A DNA stretch of 64,000 bases from Nocardia vinacea. GTDB taxonomy: Bacteria > Actinomycetota > Actinomycetes > Mycobacteriales > Mycobacteriaceae. Numbering within the stretch: the first letter of the stretch is position 1; every line of letters begins with the position of its first letter. The notes under the pieces were generated by a model that saw only the letters and a program-made list of their open reading frames with translations, ran no database searches and was not told the DNA's origin. The stretch covers positions 5,332,001 through 5,396,000 of the forward strand of contig NZ_CP109149.1 of assembly GCF_035920345.1 (NCBI RefSeq). Direction: 5' to 3'. The position numbers and the translations under genes are program-made. This document shows positions 31,498 through 40,895 of the stretch, piece after piece.

Positions 31498-33924
31498 TCA
31501 TCGGCGTAGCCAGCCGACGAACTTCTCGGTGTCGGCAATCAGGTCGCGCATGCTGCGGCCGATCGGGACGTGGGCTCCTGCGGTAGCGTCGCGTAAGGCG
31601 TCGACGACCCATTTGCCTTCCCGGGCCAGGTGTTTGTTCAGGTCGTCTACTCGGCCGCCGATACCCATTACCGCGAGCGCGACCATTGCGCGGGTTGTTT
31701 GCGCGCCTTCGATATGGCGTTCGACGTCGCGGTGGTCCATGCCGTCGGCGAGCAGATTGCGCCTGGCTCTGGCCAGGCTGGCCGCTTCCACGGCGGAGCG
31801 GCAACAGGTGGCCACCAGTTCGTCGGCGATCGCCGGGGGAAGTTGGGGGGTGCGGACCAGGGAGCGGGCGTCGTCGAGGTAGCGGCGGATCGGGTCGCTG
31901 GACACCCGCACTTCCACTACCGAGCGTTCGCGGCGCTGCACTTCGAGCACGCTGGCGTCCAGCTGCATGCGCCGCACAGCCTCGGCCAGCCGCTCGTCAT
32001 GGGTGAAGACGATGACCTGCCGCGTCCACGCCATGACCTCGAGCACTCTGGCCAGTCCGTCCACCTTGGCCGGATCCATGGCCTGCACCGGGTCATCGAT
32101 CATGACGAAGCGAAAAGGACTGTCCTCCACCGTCGCTCGCGGCAGGAACAGCGAAAGCCCGAGGGCGTGCAGCTCGCCTTGACTCATCACGCCGAGCGCG
32201 GCGCCGTCTACCTCGTCGACGGTGACATCGAGCAGCACCCGCCGCGCGGTTCCGGCGTTGCCCTGCAATCGAATCGCACCGAGTTCGACATTGCTCTGCT
32301 GACGCAGTGTGCGCCAGACCCAGCGCGCCGTGGTCTCCAGCGGCGCCATCCGCTCCCCGCGCAATCCGGCCGTCGCGGATTTGAGCCAATCCTCGGCGCG
32401 CTTGAGTGTGCGCAGTTCGCTGCCGTTCGCGACGACCGCGCGGGCCCCCTCCAGCCAGCCGCTGATGCGTGGCACCAGCGGCGCCCACACCTCGTCGAGG
32501 CGGTTCAGTTCCTTCCGGGTGCCCTGTTGCAGCAACTCGAGTTCGTCGACCAGGCGCGTGTGCGCACCGCGTAGTCGATCGGGCAGGTCAGGCGAATAAT
32601 CGGCGCCGGTCAGCGCCGCCCAGTCCGTCCAGGCGCGATGCACCGCGGTGGTGTCGACGGTGGGCGGATTGCGCGGATCGAAATCGAGTTCCGGGGGAAT
32701 ATGTTCCGGGAGTGCGCGGGCGTCGCGGACCGCCTGTCGCAGTGCGGTGCGCGCGGTCGCGAGTGCGTCGACTCGAGAGGTCAGCTCGGCAATCGAGGCG
32801 TCCGCACCGCGTAACCACGTCGCGTCCAATTCCCCACGCCCGCAGACCGGACACGCACATTCCCCGCTGGCACCGACATGATCGCGCGCCCGCCGCAGCA
32901 ATTCCAGCACCCGCAGATCGGCCTCGGCATCGGCGGTCGAATCGCGCGCGAGCACTGTGCGGCACTCTTCGAGGCGTGCCGCGATCGCTTCCACTTCGGC
33001 ACCCGACGGCAAGACCAGCCGCACGATTGCCCGCAGCCCATCCGGCCCGACCGGATTCTCTGCCGTGCCGAGTATTTCGCGACCGATGGCCCTGAGATCG
33101 GGGCGATCCGGGCGCAGTAGCGCCGCCATCCGCACCGCACGGTCGTCAGCCACCGTACCGAGCGCGGTCACCAGTTCGATGCGCTCCTGACGCGAATCTC
33201 GTGCGGCGCGTTCGAGTTCCAGTCGGCGGGTGCGAATCCGCTCCTGCGCCACTGTCAATTCGTCGAGGCCGAGCAGCCGGTGCAGCGCGTCGAACAGATC
33301 GCTCGGTTTGCCGTCGACGAGTGCACCGAGTTCGCTGTAGGACAGGAACGGGCGATACAACTCCAGTAGACCGGCCCAGCGATTGCCGTCGAAATCCGTT
33401 GACGCGGCACCGGATCGCTGTTCGGTCCAGTGCGCCTGGCTCAGATCCGCCTGCGGTGACCACTCTTTGGCGATGGTCAGCTCGGGATCGGCTCCGGTGG
33501 TGAGCAATTCGAGTTCGATGCGTGCCGAACCGCCGTCGTGCAGATTCCGCCAGCCCTCGCGCCATGCCGCCGACCGCCCGTCCCAGCGGCGATTACTACC
33601 GGTGAGCACCAGCTCGGCGGCCTCAGCGAAGCTCGACTTACCACTTCCGTTGCGGCCCACCACCAACGTGAGACCGGGTCCCGGCGGCAACTGCAGTGTC
33701 GCCTCGGGTCCGATACCGCGGAAGCCGCGCACCCGGATCGCACGCAGGAAGATGCCGGAGCCGTCGAATTCGGTTGTCAGATCATCGGACTCGCCGCCGC
33801 CGAGGGCGCGGAGCACGGTGTGCGCGACGTCGGAGGTGACTGCGGGATCGGCCGCGAGCCGTCGGGATACCACTTCGGTCAAGCGCGGCACCGTCGCAGT
33901 ATCGGTTCCGGGATCTGTACGCAT
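31498..33924 (-). CDS. zinc-hook AAA/SMC-like ATPase (RecF/SbcC type)
   Basis: An 808-residue ATPase of the Rad50/SbcC/RloC sort. Walker A GRNGSGKSS lies at 90-98 after a RecF-like strand (RAIRVRGFRGIGP). Helical arms flank a zinc-hook motif CACPVCGRG (Cys358/Cys361), and the second half has an ABC-signature-like VMSQGELHALGLSLFLP and Walker B FVMIDDPVQAMD. The C-terminal 130 residues are helical and end near TAGAH and LIADTEKFVGWLR, a pattern that could be HEPN-like (weak). The ATG at 33924 follows GGGGG. Roles in DNA repair, phage defence or nuclease control are all possible; no SbcD-like nuclease adjoins it. Confidence 0.8.
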   Translation of the reverse strand: MRTDPGTDTATVPRLTEVVSRRLAADPAVTSDVAHTVLRALGGGESDDLTTEFDGSGIFLRAIRVRGFRGIGPEATLQLPPGPGLTLVVGRNGSGKSSFAEAAELVLTGSNRRWDGRSAAWREGWRNLHDGGSARIELELLTTGADPELTIAKEWSPQADLSQAHWTEQRSGAASTDFDGNRWAGLLELYRPFLSYSELGALVDGKPSDLFDALHRLLGLDELTVAQERIRTRRLELERAARDSRQERIELVTALGTVADDRAVRMAALLRPDRPDLRAIGREILGTAENPVGPDGLRAIVRLVLPSGAEVEAIAARLEECRTVLARDSTADAEADLRVLELLRRARDHVGASGECACPVCGRGELDATWLRGADASIAELTSRVDALATARTALRQAVRDARALPEHIPPELDFDPRNPPTVDTTAVHRAWTDWAALTGADYSPDLPDRLRGAHTRLVDELELLQQGTRKELNRLDEVWAPLVPRISGWLEGARAVVANGSELRTLKRAEDWLKSATAGLRGERMAPLETTARWVWRTLRQQSNVELGAIRLQGNAGTARRVLLDVTVDEVDGAALGVMSQGELHALGLSLFLPRATVEDSPFRFVMIDDPVQAMDPAKVDGLARVLEVMAWTRQVIVFTHDERLAEAVRRMQLDASVLEVQRRERSVVEVRVSSDPIRRYLDDARSLVRTPQLPPAIADELVATCCRSAVEAASLARARRNLLADGMDHRDVERHIEGAQTTRAMVALAVMGIGGRVDDLNKHLAREGKWVVDALRDATAGAHVPIGRSMRDLIADTEKFVGWLRR

Positions 33925-34399
33925 GCGTAACCCCCTAGACCACGAACCGCGGTACGTCCTCCAACCCCGCACGGGTATCACTGTTGAAAGCTGAGCGAAA
34001 CGCTACCCGATGGCGTCGAATTCGCCCACAGCGGTGCCGTTTCGCACGGTCGGAAGGGGAAGATGCGAATCTGCCCGCGGGGATGGTATGGCCATCGAAC
34101 AGGCTGGGCCCCGCTCGATGTCCACCCCTCGCCAACCCCGGCGGGCAGCTCGATGGTGTGTCACCCGATTTGGGTGGCTCGGTCGGAGCCGAACAGGACA
34201 GAATGCCAGAATCGGACAACCAACGCAAGGCACTTTTCCTGCCGAATCTGTCGTCCGCGCAGCGTATTCCAGAAAAATAGCCGCTCACCACCTGACTTGT
34301 CGGTGGGCTGCGGTAGAAATTCGACAACCGAGCAACGGGGGAAGACATGACATACAGTCGATCCGGGGCCGCCGGATGAACCAGGCGGGAGCCATACAC
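33925..34399. other. divergent intergenic region between AAA gene and SWIM operon
   Basis: A 475-bp gap that must hold the promoters of both divergent units. I see no convincing full-length gene, palindromic operator or terminator in 33925-34340. Near its right end a short leader frame (34347-34379) with a strong ribosome-binding site precedes the SWIM gene. No clear -35/-10 pair could be assigned. Confidence 0.5.
34347..34379 (+). CDS. 10-codon leader peptide before SWIM gene
   Basis: ATG at 34347, preceded by ACGGGGGAAGAC, encodes MTYSRSGAAG and stops at TGA 34377-34379, overlapping an ATG (34376) that is in frame with the SWIM/DUF5691 gene. Such a short, well-initiated frame could couple or regulate translation of the operon. 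It may instead be chance; nothing in the peptide suggests attenuation by a specific amino acid. Confidence 0.35.
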   Translation: MTYSRSGAAG

Positions 34400-37258
34400 A
34401 TGACCGCGCCGTGGACCGAGGAACAGGTCAGCGCGCTCGCACCCGACGTGAGCTCGCTATCCGCCGCGCGCAAGCTCGCCGGGCGCTGGCACGACACCGG
34501 ACAGTCGGACACCGCACTGTGGGGCCTGTGTCGGGGCAGCGGCGCCAAGCCGTATCAGACAGTCGTGGATCTGGCAGGTCCGGCATACAAGTGCTCGTGT
34601 CCGAGCCGCAAGTTCCCGTGCAAGCACGCATTGTCGCTCTTGCTCGCCTGGTCGGGCGGCACGGTCGCCGAAGCCGCGATCGCGGACTTCGCGGCGGAAT
34701 GGATCAACGCCCGCGCGGTCCGCGCGGCCAAGCCCGCCACTGACCCGCAGGCCCGCACGGCGAATCCGGCGACCGTCGAACAGCGGCGGGTGCGGGTGAC
34801 GGCGGGTCTGGAGGAACTCGATATCTGGCTCGGCGATCAGGTGCGCACCGGGCTGGCCCAGACCGATCGCTCGTTTCGTGCCTTCGAGACGATCGCGGCC
34901 CGGATGGTCGACGCGCAGGCCCCCGGCGTCGCGGCCACGTTGCGACAGCTGCCGACCACCGTGGTGACCAGGGCGGACTGGCCAGATGTCGTACTCGCCG
35001 AATACGCGAGGCTGCATCTGCTGATCGCCGCGCACCGCCGGCTCGACGAGTTGTCGCCGGAGCTGCGGGCCAGCATCCGCACCCATATCGGCTATCCGAC
35101 ATCCGCCGAATCCGTACGCGCCGAACCCGCGGTCCGAGATCAGTGGCAGGTACTCGGCATCCGGACCAGTGCGGAGGAGCGGCTCTACACGCGCCGAACG
35201 TGGTTGTACGGCAGGCAGACTCGACACTGGGCACTGCTACTCGAGCACTCCTTCGGCGCGCCGAGCTTCTCGGCGGAGGTGCCGCTGCCCGGCATGATGG
35301 CCGAAGCGGATCTGCACTATTACCCGGGTGGCGCGCGGCTGCGGGCGCTCTGGGGCGAACGGCACGGTGCGACCGAACCGTTCACCACGCTGCCGGTTGC
35401 CGACGGGACGATCGCAGCCGCATTGGTTGAGCATGCCGAGGCGCTCGCGGGCGATCCGTGGCTGCGATTCCGACCGCTGCTGCTCACCGATGTCGTGCCG
35501 GTGTGGACCGAAAATGGCTGGTACATAGCCGAATCCGATGGTACCGCGCTGCCGGTTGCGGCTACCGAGCAGCCGTGGCGACTGCTCGGGGTGTCCGGTG
35601 GGCATCCAGTGACGCTGGCCGCCGAATGGGGTGTGGCCGGATTGGTGCCGATCTCGGTATTCACCGCGGGTGAGGTCGTCGATGTCGACAGTGCGGAGTT
35701 CGGCACGCGTGCGACGTCGAATGCGCCTGCCGCACCGGTGTCGGAGGAGCTGACCTCGGTGGCGCTGCTCGGTACGGCCCGCAGGGCAGCGGATCCCGCG
35801 CGGCTCGAGGCTCCGGTGGCCGCCGCGGCGACCCAGTTGCGCACCGATCCAGCACTTGTGCTTCTCGAATCTGCCGCTCTGTGTGGTGCTTTCGCACGTG
35901 GTGGCGTATCCGTCAGTACGGCAACCAAGTCCGAACCCGCCGTGGATGACGCGCGGCGACTCCTGCCCCGCGCCGCGGCATCCCGACTCGCCCGCCTGTT
36001 GCGGGACCGATCCCCCTTCCTACCCGAATGGTTCGCGGCGGCAGCACCGTTCGACTACCGGGCCCCGGACGCACTGTGCTCGCTCCTGCTCGAGCAGGCG
36101 AAGGCGAATACCGAACTGCGCGAACCACTTTTGCGTCTGGCCGGAACCCGCGGCCGCTGGCTGGCCGACCAGCATCCCGACTGGCGCGACCTGGTGCGAC
36201 AAGGATCTTCCGATGCGCCGACGGAGCAGAGCTGGCAGTTCGGCCAACCACCCGAGCGCCGCGAATGGCTCGCCGACCTGCGCCGACGAGATGCCAAAGC
36301 CGCACGTGAAGCGCTGACCACGTCGTGGCCGAAGGAATCCGGCCCGCTGAAGGCCGAACTGTTGGCCCTACTCGCCGATGGGATTTCGGCCGATGACGAA
36401 CCGCTGCTCGAGACTGCGCTGGACGATCGACGATCGGATGTCCGGCGAGTCGCGGCCGGACTGCTGCCGCTGCTATCGGATTCGGCGTTCACGCAGCGCA
36501 TGACCCGACGCGCGAGCGCATGGGTCACGGTCGAACAACAGCTGCTGCATCCGAATCTGGTAGTCCGCATTCCGGAGGACCTCGACGATGCCGATCGCAG
36601 AGACGGCATCAACGACCGCACGGTGGAGTTCACCTATCGCTGGGACGGCGCACCGGACCTGCGTGCTGGTCGGCTGCGGCAACTCGTCGCGGCGACACCG
36701 CTGACGCACTGGGAGTCCGAACTCGGCGCACCGGATAAGGCCACCCGGGCCAAGATCACTGACCGGTTCCGGCAGCCGCTGTTCGACGGTTGGGTGGATG
36801 CCGCACTGGCACAGCATGATTCGGCCTGGGCGCGGGCGCTGTTCGACGCCGGGGTACCGACCGACCTGGCGATGCTGCGCCGGCGCGAATTGTTCGCGCT
36901 GCTGCCGCTGCCCGATCGCACCCGGCATCTGCTGCAATTGGACGGCGCGTGGCTCTCGGAGCTCGAGGCGCTGCTGCCCGCCATGGGCCATCCGTGGCCG
37001 GAACCTCTTGCCCAACACCTGATTCTGTTGTTGTTCGAACGCGCACGTGCCGCGGCAAAACGCCCCGAAGCGCATGGCACCGGCCCGAGCGCGCATCGGT
37101 CGCTGCTGTCCGCGGCGGCCGTGCACCTGCCTGTCACCGCGGCGCGGACCGCCACCGCGGTGGCGCACCGATGCACCGATCCCAATTGGGAGCGAGCCTT
37201 CGATCAGCTCGCCCATGACCTCAACCACCGCTCGATGATGCTCGAGGAGTTGCAGTGA
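34400..37258 (+). CDS. SWIM zinc finger / DUF5691 protein
   Basis: A 952-residue cytoplasmic protein, first of a four-gene operon. The N-terminal SWIM zinc finger is CSC (65-67)...CKH (74-76) in YKCSCPSRKFPCKHAL, expected to bind DNA or protein. A DUF5691-like helical region follows from about residue 445 (ELTSVALLGTARRAADPARLE onward), containing HEAT-like segments (about 640-700, LLPLLSD). The ATG at 34400 with GGGAG upstream is chosen; the ATG at 34376 is coupled to a leader peptide and would add eight residues. It ends overlapping the MoxR gene by GTGA. Function is not established; the operon context links it to an AAA/vWA machine. Confidence 0.82.
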   Translation: MTAPWTEEQVSALAPDVSSLSAARKLAGRWHDTGQSDTALWGLCRGSGAKPYQTVVDLAGPAYKCSCPSRKFPCKHALSLLLAWSGGTVAEAAIADFAAEWINARAVRAAKPATDPQARTANPATVEQRRVRVTAGLEELDIWLGDQVRTGLAQTDRSFRAFETIAARMVDAQAPGVAATLRQLPTTVVTRADWPDVVLAEYARLHLLIAAHRRLDELSPELRASIRTHIGYPTSAESVRAEPAVRDQWQVLGIRTSAEERLYTRRTWLYGRQTRHWALLLEHSFGAPSFSAEVPLPGMMAEADLHYYPGGARLRALWGERHGATEPFTTLPVADGTIAAALVEHAEALAGDPWLRFRPLLLTDVVPVWTENGWYIAESDGTALPVAATEQPWRLLGVSGGHPVTLAAEWGVAGLVPISVFTAGEVVDVDSAEFGTRATSNAPAAPVSEELTSVALLGTARRAADPARLEAPVAAAATQLRTDPALVLLESAALCGAFARGGVSVSTATKSEPAVDDARRLLPRAAASRLARLLRDRSPFLPEWFAAAAPFDYRAPDALCSLLLEQAKANTELREPLLRLAGTRGRWLADQHPDWRDLVRQGSSDAPTEQSWQFGQPPERREWLADLRRRDAKAAREALTTSWPKESGPLKAELLALLADGISADDEPLLETALDDRRSDVRRVAAGLLPLLSDSAFTQRMTRRASAWVTVEQQLLHPNLVVRIPEDLDDADRRDGINDRTVEFTYRWDGAPDLRAGRLRQLVAATPLTHWESELGAPDKATRAKITDRFRQPLFDGWVDAALAQHDSAWARALFDAGVPTDLAMLRRRELFALLPLPDRTRHLLQLDGAWLSELEALLPAMGHPWPEPLAQHLILLLFERARAAAKRPEAHGTGPSAHRSLLSAAAVHLPVTAARTATAVAHRCTDPNWERAFDQLAHDLNHRSMMLEELQ

Positions 37259-38355
37259 CCACTACCGATTCGAAGCCGGAGCTGTTGCGTCCGCATGCCG
37301 AACAGGCTTATGCCGAGGAACTGCGGACACTGGCCGCGATCGACGATCGACCGCGGCCGCCGTCGTGGCAACTGTCGCCGTGGGCGGTGGTCACCTATCT
37401 GCTCGGTGGCACGCTCGACAACGGCACCGTGATCAGCCCCAAGTACGTCGGGCCGCGACGGCTCATGGAGGTGGCGGTGGCGACGCTGGCGACCGATCGG
37501 GCGCTGCTGCTGCTCGGCGTGCCCGGCACCGCGAAAACCTGGGTATCGGAACATCTTTCGGCGGCCATCAGCGGTGAATCGACGCTGCTCGTACAGGGCA
37601 CCTCGGGTACCGCCGAAGAGGCGATCCGCTACGGCTGGAACTATGCGCGGCTGCTCGCGGAGGGGCCGAGCGAGGGTGCGCTGGTGCCGTCGCCGGTGAT
37701 GACCGCGATGCGTCGCGGTGCCATCGCCCGGATCGAGGAACTCACCCGAATTCCGTCCGATGTGCAGGACGCGCTGATCACCGTGCTGTCCGAAAAGACA
37801 CTGCCGGTACCGGAACTCGGGATGGAGGTGCAGGCCACCAAGGGCTTCAATGTCATTGCCACCGCCAATGACCGCGACCGTGGCGTCAACGATCTGTCCT
37901 CCGCTCTGCGTCGCCGCTTCAATACCGTTGTGCTGCCGCTGCCCACCAGTGAGGACGAGGAGGTCGCCATCGTGACCCGCCGCGTCGAACAACTCGGCTC
38001 CGCGCTCGAACTTCCGGCGGTTCCCGCCGCAGCCGAGGAAGTACGCCGGGTCGTGCGCGTTTTCCGCGAGCTGCGTTCCGGCATGACCGCCGACGGCCGC
38101 ACCAAACTCAAGACGCCGTCCGGCACCCTGTCCACCGCCGAAGCGATCTCGGTGATCACCAATGGCATCGCCCTGTCGGCACACTTCGGCGACGGCACCT
38201 TGCGCGCGTCCGATATCGCGGGCGCGGTCCTCGGCTCGGTCATCAAGGATCCGGTGGCCGACGCCGTCGTCTGGACCGAATATCTGGAAGCCGTGGTGCG
38301 CGAACGCCCCGAATGGTCCGATTTCTACCGCGCGTGCCGCGAGGTCACCGGATGA
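37255..38355 (+). CDS. MoxR-type AAA+ ATPase
   Basis: A 366-residue AAA+ ATPase of the MoxR group. Walker A GVPGTAKT at 88-95, a Walker B-like strand reading AIARIEELTR instead of the usual LDEINR form, sensor-1 NVIATANDRD, and arginine-rich LSSALRRRFN. MoxR ATPases work as chaperone-like loaders with vWA proteins, often inserting metal cofactors or activating partners; a vWA gene lies two genes downstream. The GTG at 37255 overlaps the SWIM gene stop. The acidic pair in Walker B is shifted to Glu-Glu, so hydrolysis is still plausible. Confidence 0.9.
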   Translation: MTTTDSKPELLRPHAEQAYAEELRTLAAIDDRPRPPSWQLSPWAVVTYLLGGTLDNGTVISPKYVGPRRLMEVAVATLATDRALLLLGVPGTAKTWVSEHLSAAISGESTLLVQGTSGTAEEAIRYGWNYARLLAEGPSEGALVPSPVMTAMRRGAIARIEELTRIPSDVQDALITVLSEKTLPVPELGMEVQATKGFNVIATANDRDRGVNDLSSALRRRFNTVVLPLPTSEDEEVAIVTRRVEQLGSALELPAVPAAAEEVRRVVRVFRELRSGMTADGRTKLKTPSGTLSTAEAISVITNGIALSAHFGDGTLRASDIAGAVLGSVIKDPVADAVVWTEYLEAVVRERPEWSDFYRACREVTG

Positions 38356-38400
38356 CGCGACGCAGCCGACCACACCGCCAGTTCAACCGGGGGTGACACG

Positions 38401-40803
38401 GTGAGCAGGACAAACACGGCCGAAACCGACGACCGCACGGAAGCTGCGGCCGTCCAGGAGAGCACCGCACCAAGTGGTCCGGTGACCCGCGTATTCGGCA
38501 TCCGCCACCACGGTCCGGGTTCGGCCAGATCACTGCGCACCGCGCTAGCGCAGTTTCGCCCCGACGCGATCCTGATCGAGGGCCCGGCCGACGCCGACCC
38601 CTTGGTCGGATACGTTGCGGCCGAGGGGATGTCGCCGCCCGTCGCACTGCTGGCCTATATCCCGGACCAACCCGCCAAGGCCGCGTTCTGGCCGTACGCG
38701 GTGTTCTCCCCGGAATGGCAGGCACTGCGTTATGCGGCCGAACACGCAGTGCCGGTACGGTTCTGCGATCTGCCCGCGACCGCCGTCCTGGCTGCCGAGG
38801 ACGAACCGGGCGATCGCATCGACCCTCTCGCCGAATTGGCAGCGGCCGCCGGCTATGACGATGCCGAGCGCTGGTGGGACGCGGTGGTCGAATCCGTCGC
38901 CGACGCCGGCGCTTTCGAAGCGATCACCGAGGCGATGGGTGCGCTGCGAGAAGCCGCTGAGCAAGGCCTGTTCGCGATCGGAACTGCCACGGGCACAACC
39001 GAAGACGTTTCGTCCAGGGATAAGCCTGGCGGGGTTCGCGAAAACTCGCTGAACGGTGACTCCGTCGGCGAAGCGGTCGGGTTCGAAGACGCTGACCGTG
39101 AGCCCATCGGGATCGACGCGCACACCTTGCGGCGTGAGGCGTATATGCGGCAGACGATGCGGAAGGCGTTGAAGGAGGGGGCGCAGCGGCTTGCGGTGGT
39201 GTGTGGGGCGTGGCATGCACCGGCATTGGCGGGGAAGTTGGGGCCGGCGACGGCGGATACCAAATTGCTCAAAGGGCTGCCGAAGGTGAAGGCGACGGTG
39301 ACTTGGGTGCCGTGGACGCATTCCCGGCTGGCGACGACCTCCGGATACGGCGCCGGAATCACCTCGCCGGGCTGGTATCACCACCTGTTCACCGAGACCG
39401 AGCAGCCGATCGCGCGCTGGCTGACCAAGGTGGCAGGGGTTTTGCGCGCGCACGATCTGCCGGTCTCCAGTGCGCACATCATCGAATCCGTCCGGCTCGC
39501 CGACGCGCTCGCGGTGCTGCGGGCTCGGCCGCTGGCCGGGCTGTCGGAGGTCACCGAGGCGGTGCGGTCGGTGATGTGCGCGGGTGATGAGACGATGCTG
39601 CGGCTCGTCGCGTCCGAACTGGTGGTCGGCGAGGCACTCGGCGCAGTACCCGATGGAACGCCGACGGTCCCGCTGGATGCCGATCTGCGTGCCCGGATCC
39701 GCACACTGCGGCTCAAGCAGGAAGCCCTGTCCCGCAACCTCGATCTCGACCTACGCAAGGAGCGCGAGGTCGAGCGCTCCCGCCTGCTGCACCGGCTGCG
39801 GGTACTCGGAATCGACTGGGGCACACCGACAACCGGCGAAGTGCGCAGCACAGGCACCTTCCGCGAATCCTGGACGCTGCGGTGGCGACCGGAATTCGCC
39901 GTCTCGATCATCGAGGCCTCGCGCTGGGGCACCACCATCCGCACCGCGGCGGCGGCCAAAGTCCTCGACACTGCGGGCCGCGAGGGCAGCACTGTCGGCG
40001 ACCTCACGGCCGCACTCGAGGTCGCGCTGCTCGCCGACCTCGGCGACGCCACCAACGGCCTGATCATCCGCCTGGAATCGGCCGCGGCACTCGACCACGA
40101 CGTAACCCACCTGCTCGCGGCCCTCCCCGGCCTGACTCGGACGCTGCGCTACGGTGACGTCCGCGGCACCGATACCGAGGCACTCGCTCACGTCGCCGAC
40201 GGCCTGCTCGTGCGGATCTGCGCCGGCCTGCCGGGCGCGGTCACCGGCCTCGATACCGATGCCGCCGAGCAACTCCGCACCCAACTGGACGCCGCGCACA
40301 CCGCCATCCACACCCGCGACAACGATTGGGCCACCGGCGAATGGCTGGCCGCCCTGCACCGCCTTGCCGACCGTGACGATGTGCACGGTGCCCTCGTCGG
40401 TCGCGCCGTCCGACTGCTCGCCGATGCCGGGCGCATCGACGAATCCGATTCCGCACGTAGGCTTTCCGCCGCGCTTTCGATCGGCAATACCGCAGCCGCC
40501 AAGGCCGCCTGGATCGACGGCTTCCTCGGAGGTCGCGGGCTGCTGCTGGTCCACGACCGAGAGTTGTTGCGGCTCATCGACGATTGGCTGCGAAGTCTCG
40601 TCGACGATATGTTCGTCGAAATCCTGCCGCTGCTGCGCCGCACCTTCGGCGCATTCGAATCCGGGGAGCGCCGCGCCATCGGCCAGGCGGTGCGCGACGG
40701 CGGCTCCGGAACATCGCGTACCGGCGCGGAAATGACGTTCGATGTCGAACGAGGGCTCGTCGCCATGCGCACGGTCGCGGACATCCTGGGAGTGTCGGCA
40801 TGA
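38401..40803 (+). CDS. DUF5682 family protein
   Basis: An 800-residue protein of unknown function, third in the SWIM-MoxR-DUF5682-vWA operon. The N-terminal part begins FGIRHHGPGSARSL (G33-x-x-H36), then DAILIEGP (Glu60), and later VCGAWHAPAL (G269-x-x-H272). Two GxxH motifs and a conserved Glu resemble the TIKI/TraB/ChaN-like fold, whose members are metal-dependent hydrolases; this link is my inference. A low-conservation insert lies at about 195-240. The C-terminal half (from about 430) is helical. The GTG at 38401 lies 45 nt after MoxR with GGGGGTG upstream. Confidence 0.82.
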   Translation: MSRTNTAETDDRTEAAAVQESTAPSGPVTRVFGIRHHGPGSARSLRTALAQFRPDAILIEGPADADPLVGYVAAEGMSPPVALLAYIPDQPAKAAFWPYAVFSPEWQALRYAAEHAVPVRFCDLPATAVLAAEDEPGDRIDPLAELAAAAGYDDAERWWDAVVESVADAGAFEAITEAMGALREAAEQGLFAIGTATGTTEDVSSRDKPGGVRENSLNGDSVGEAVGFEDADREPIGIDAHTLRREAYMRQTMRKALKEGAQRLAVVCGAWHAPALAGKLGPATADTKLLKGLPKVKATVTWVPWTHSRLATTSGYGAGITSPGWYHHLFTETEQPIARWLTKVAGVLRAHDLPVSSAHIIESVRLADALAVLRARPLAGLSEVTEAVRSVMCAGDETMLRLVASELVVGEALGAVPDGTPTVPLDADLRARIRTLRLKQEALSRNLDLDLRKEREVERSRLLHRLRVLGIDWGTPTTGEVRSTGTFRESWTLRWRPEFAVSIIEASRWGTTIRTAAAAKVLDTAGREGSTVGDLTAALEVALLADLGDATNGLIIRLESAAALDHDVTHLLAALPGLTRTLRYGDVRGTDTEALAHVADGLLVRICAGLPGAVTGLDTDAAEQLRTQLDAAHTAIHTRDNDWATGEWLAALHRLADRDDVHGALVGRAVRLLADAGRIDESDSARRLSAALSIGNTAAAKAAWIDGFLGGRGLLLVHDRELLRLIDDWLRSLVDDMFVEILPLLRRTFGAFESGERRAIGQAVRDGGSGTSRTGAEMTFDVERGLVAMRTVADILGVSA

Positions 40804-40895
40804 GCCCGACGCGCGCACCGCGCTCGGGCCCCTCAATCAACCCGAACCACGATGTGGCGGCATCCTGCCGTCACCTACCGCCCCGGAGTGCCAGG

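Noticed and set aside
33984-34280. Short frames in the gap before the SWIM gene
   Set aside because: They overlap each other in several frames, lack ribosome-binding sites and have shadow-like Arg/Pro/Ser-rich composition.
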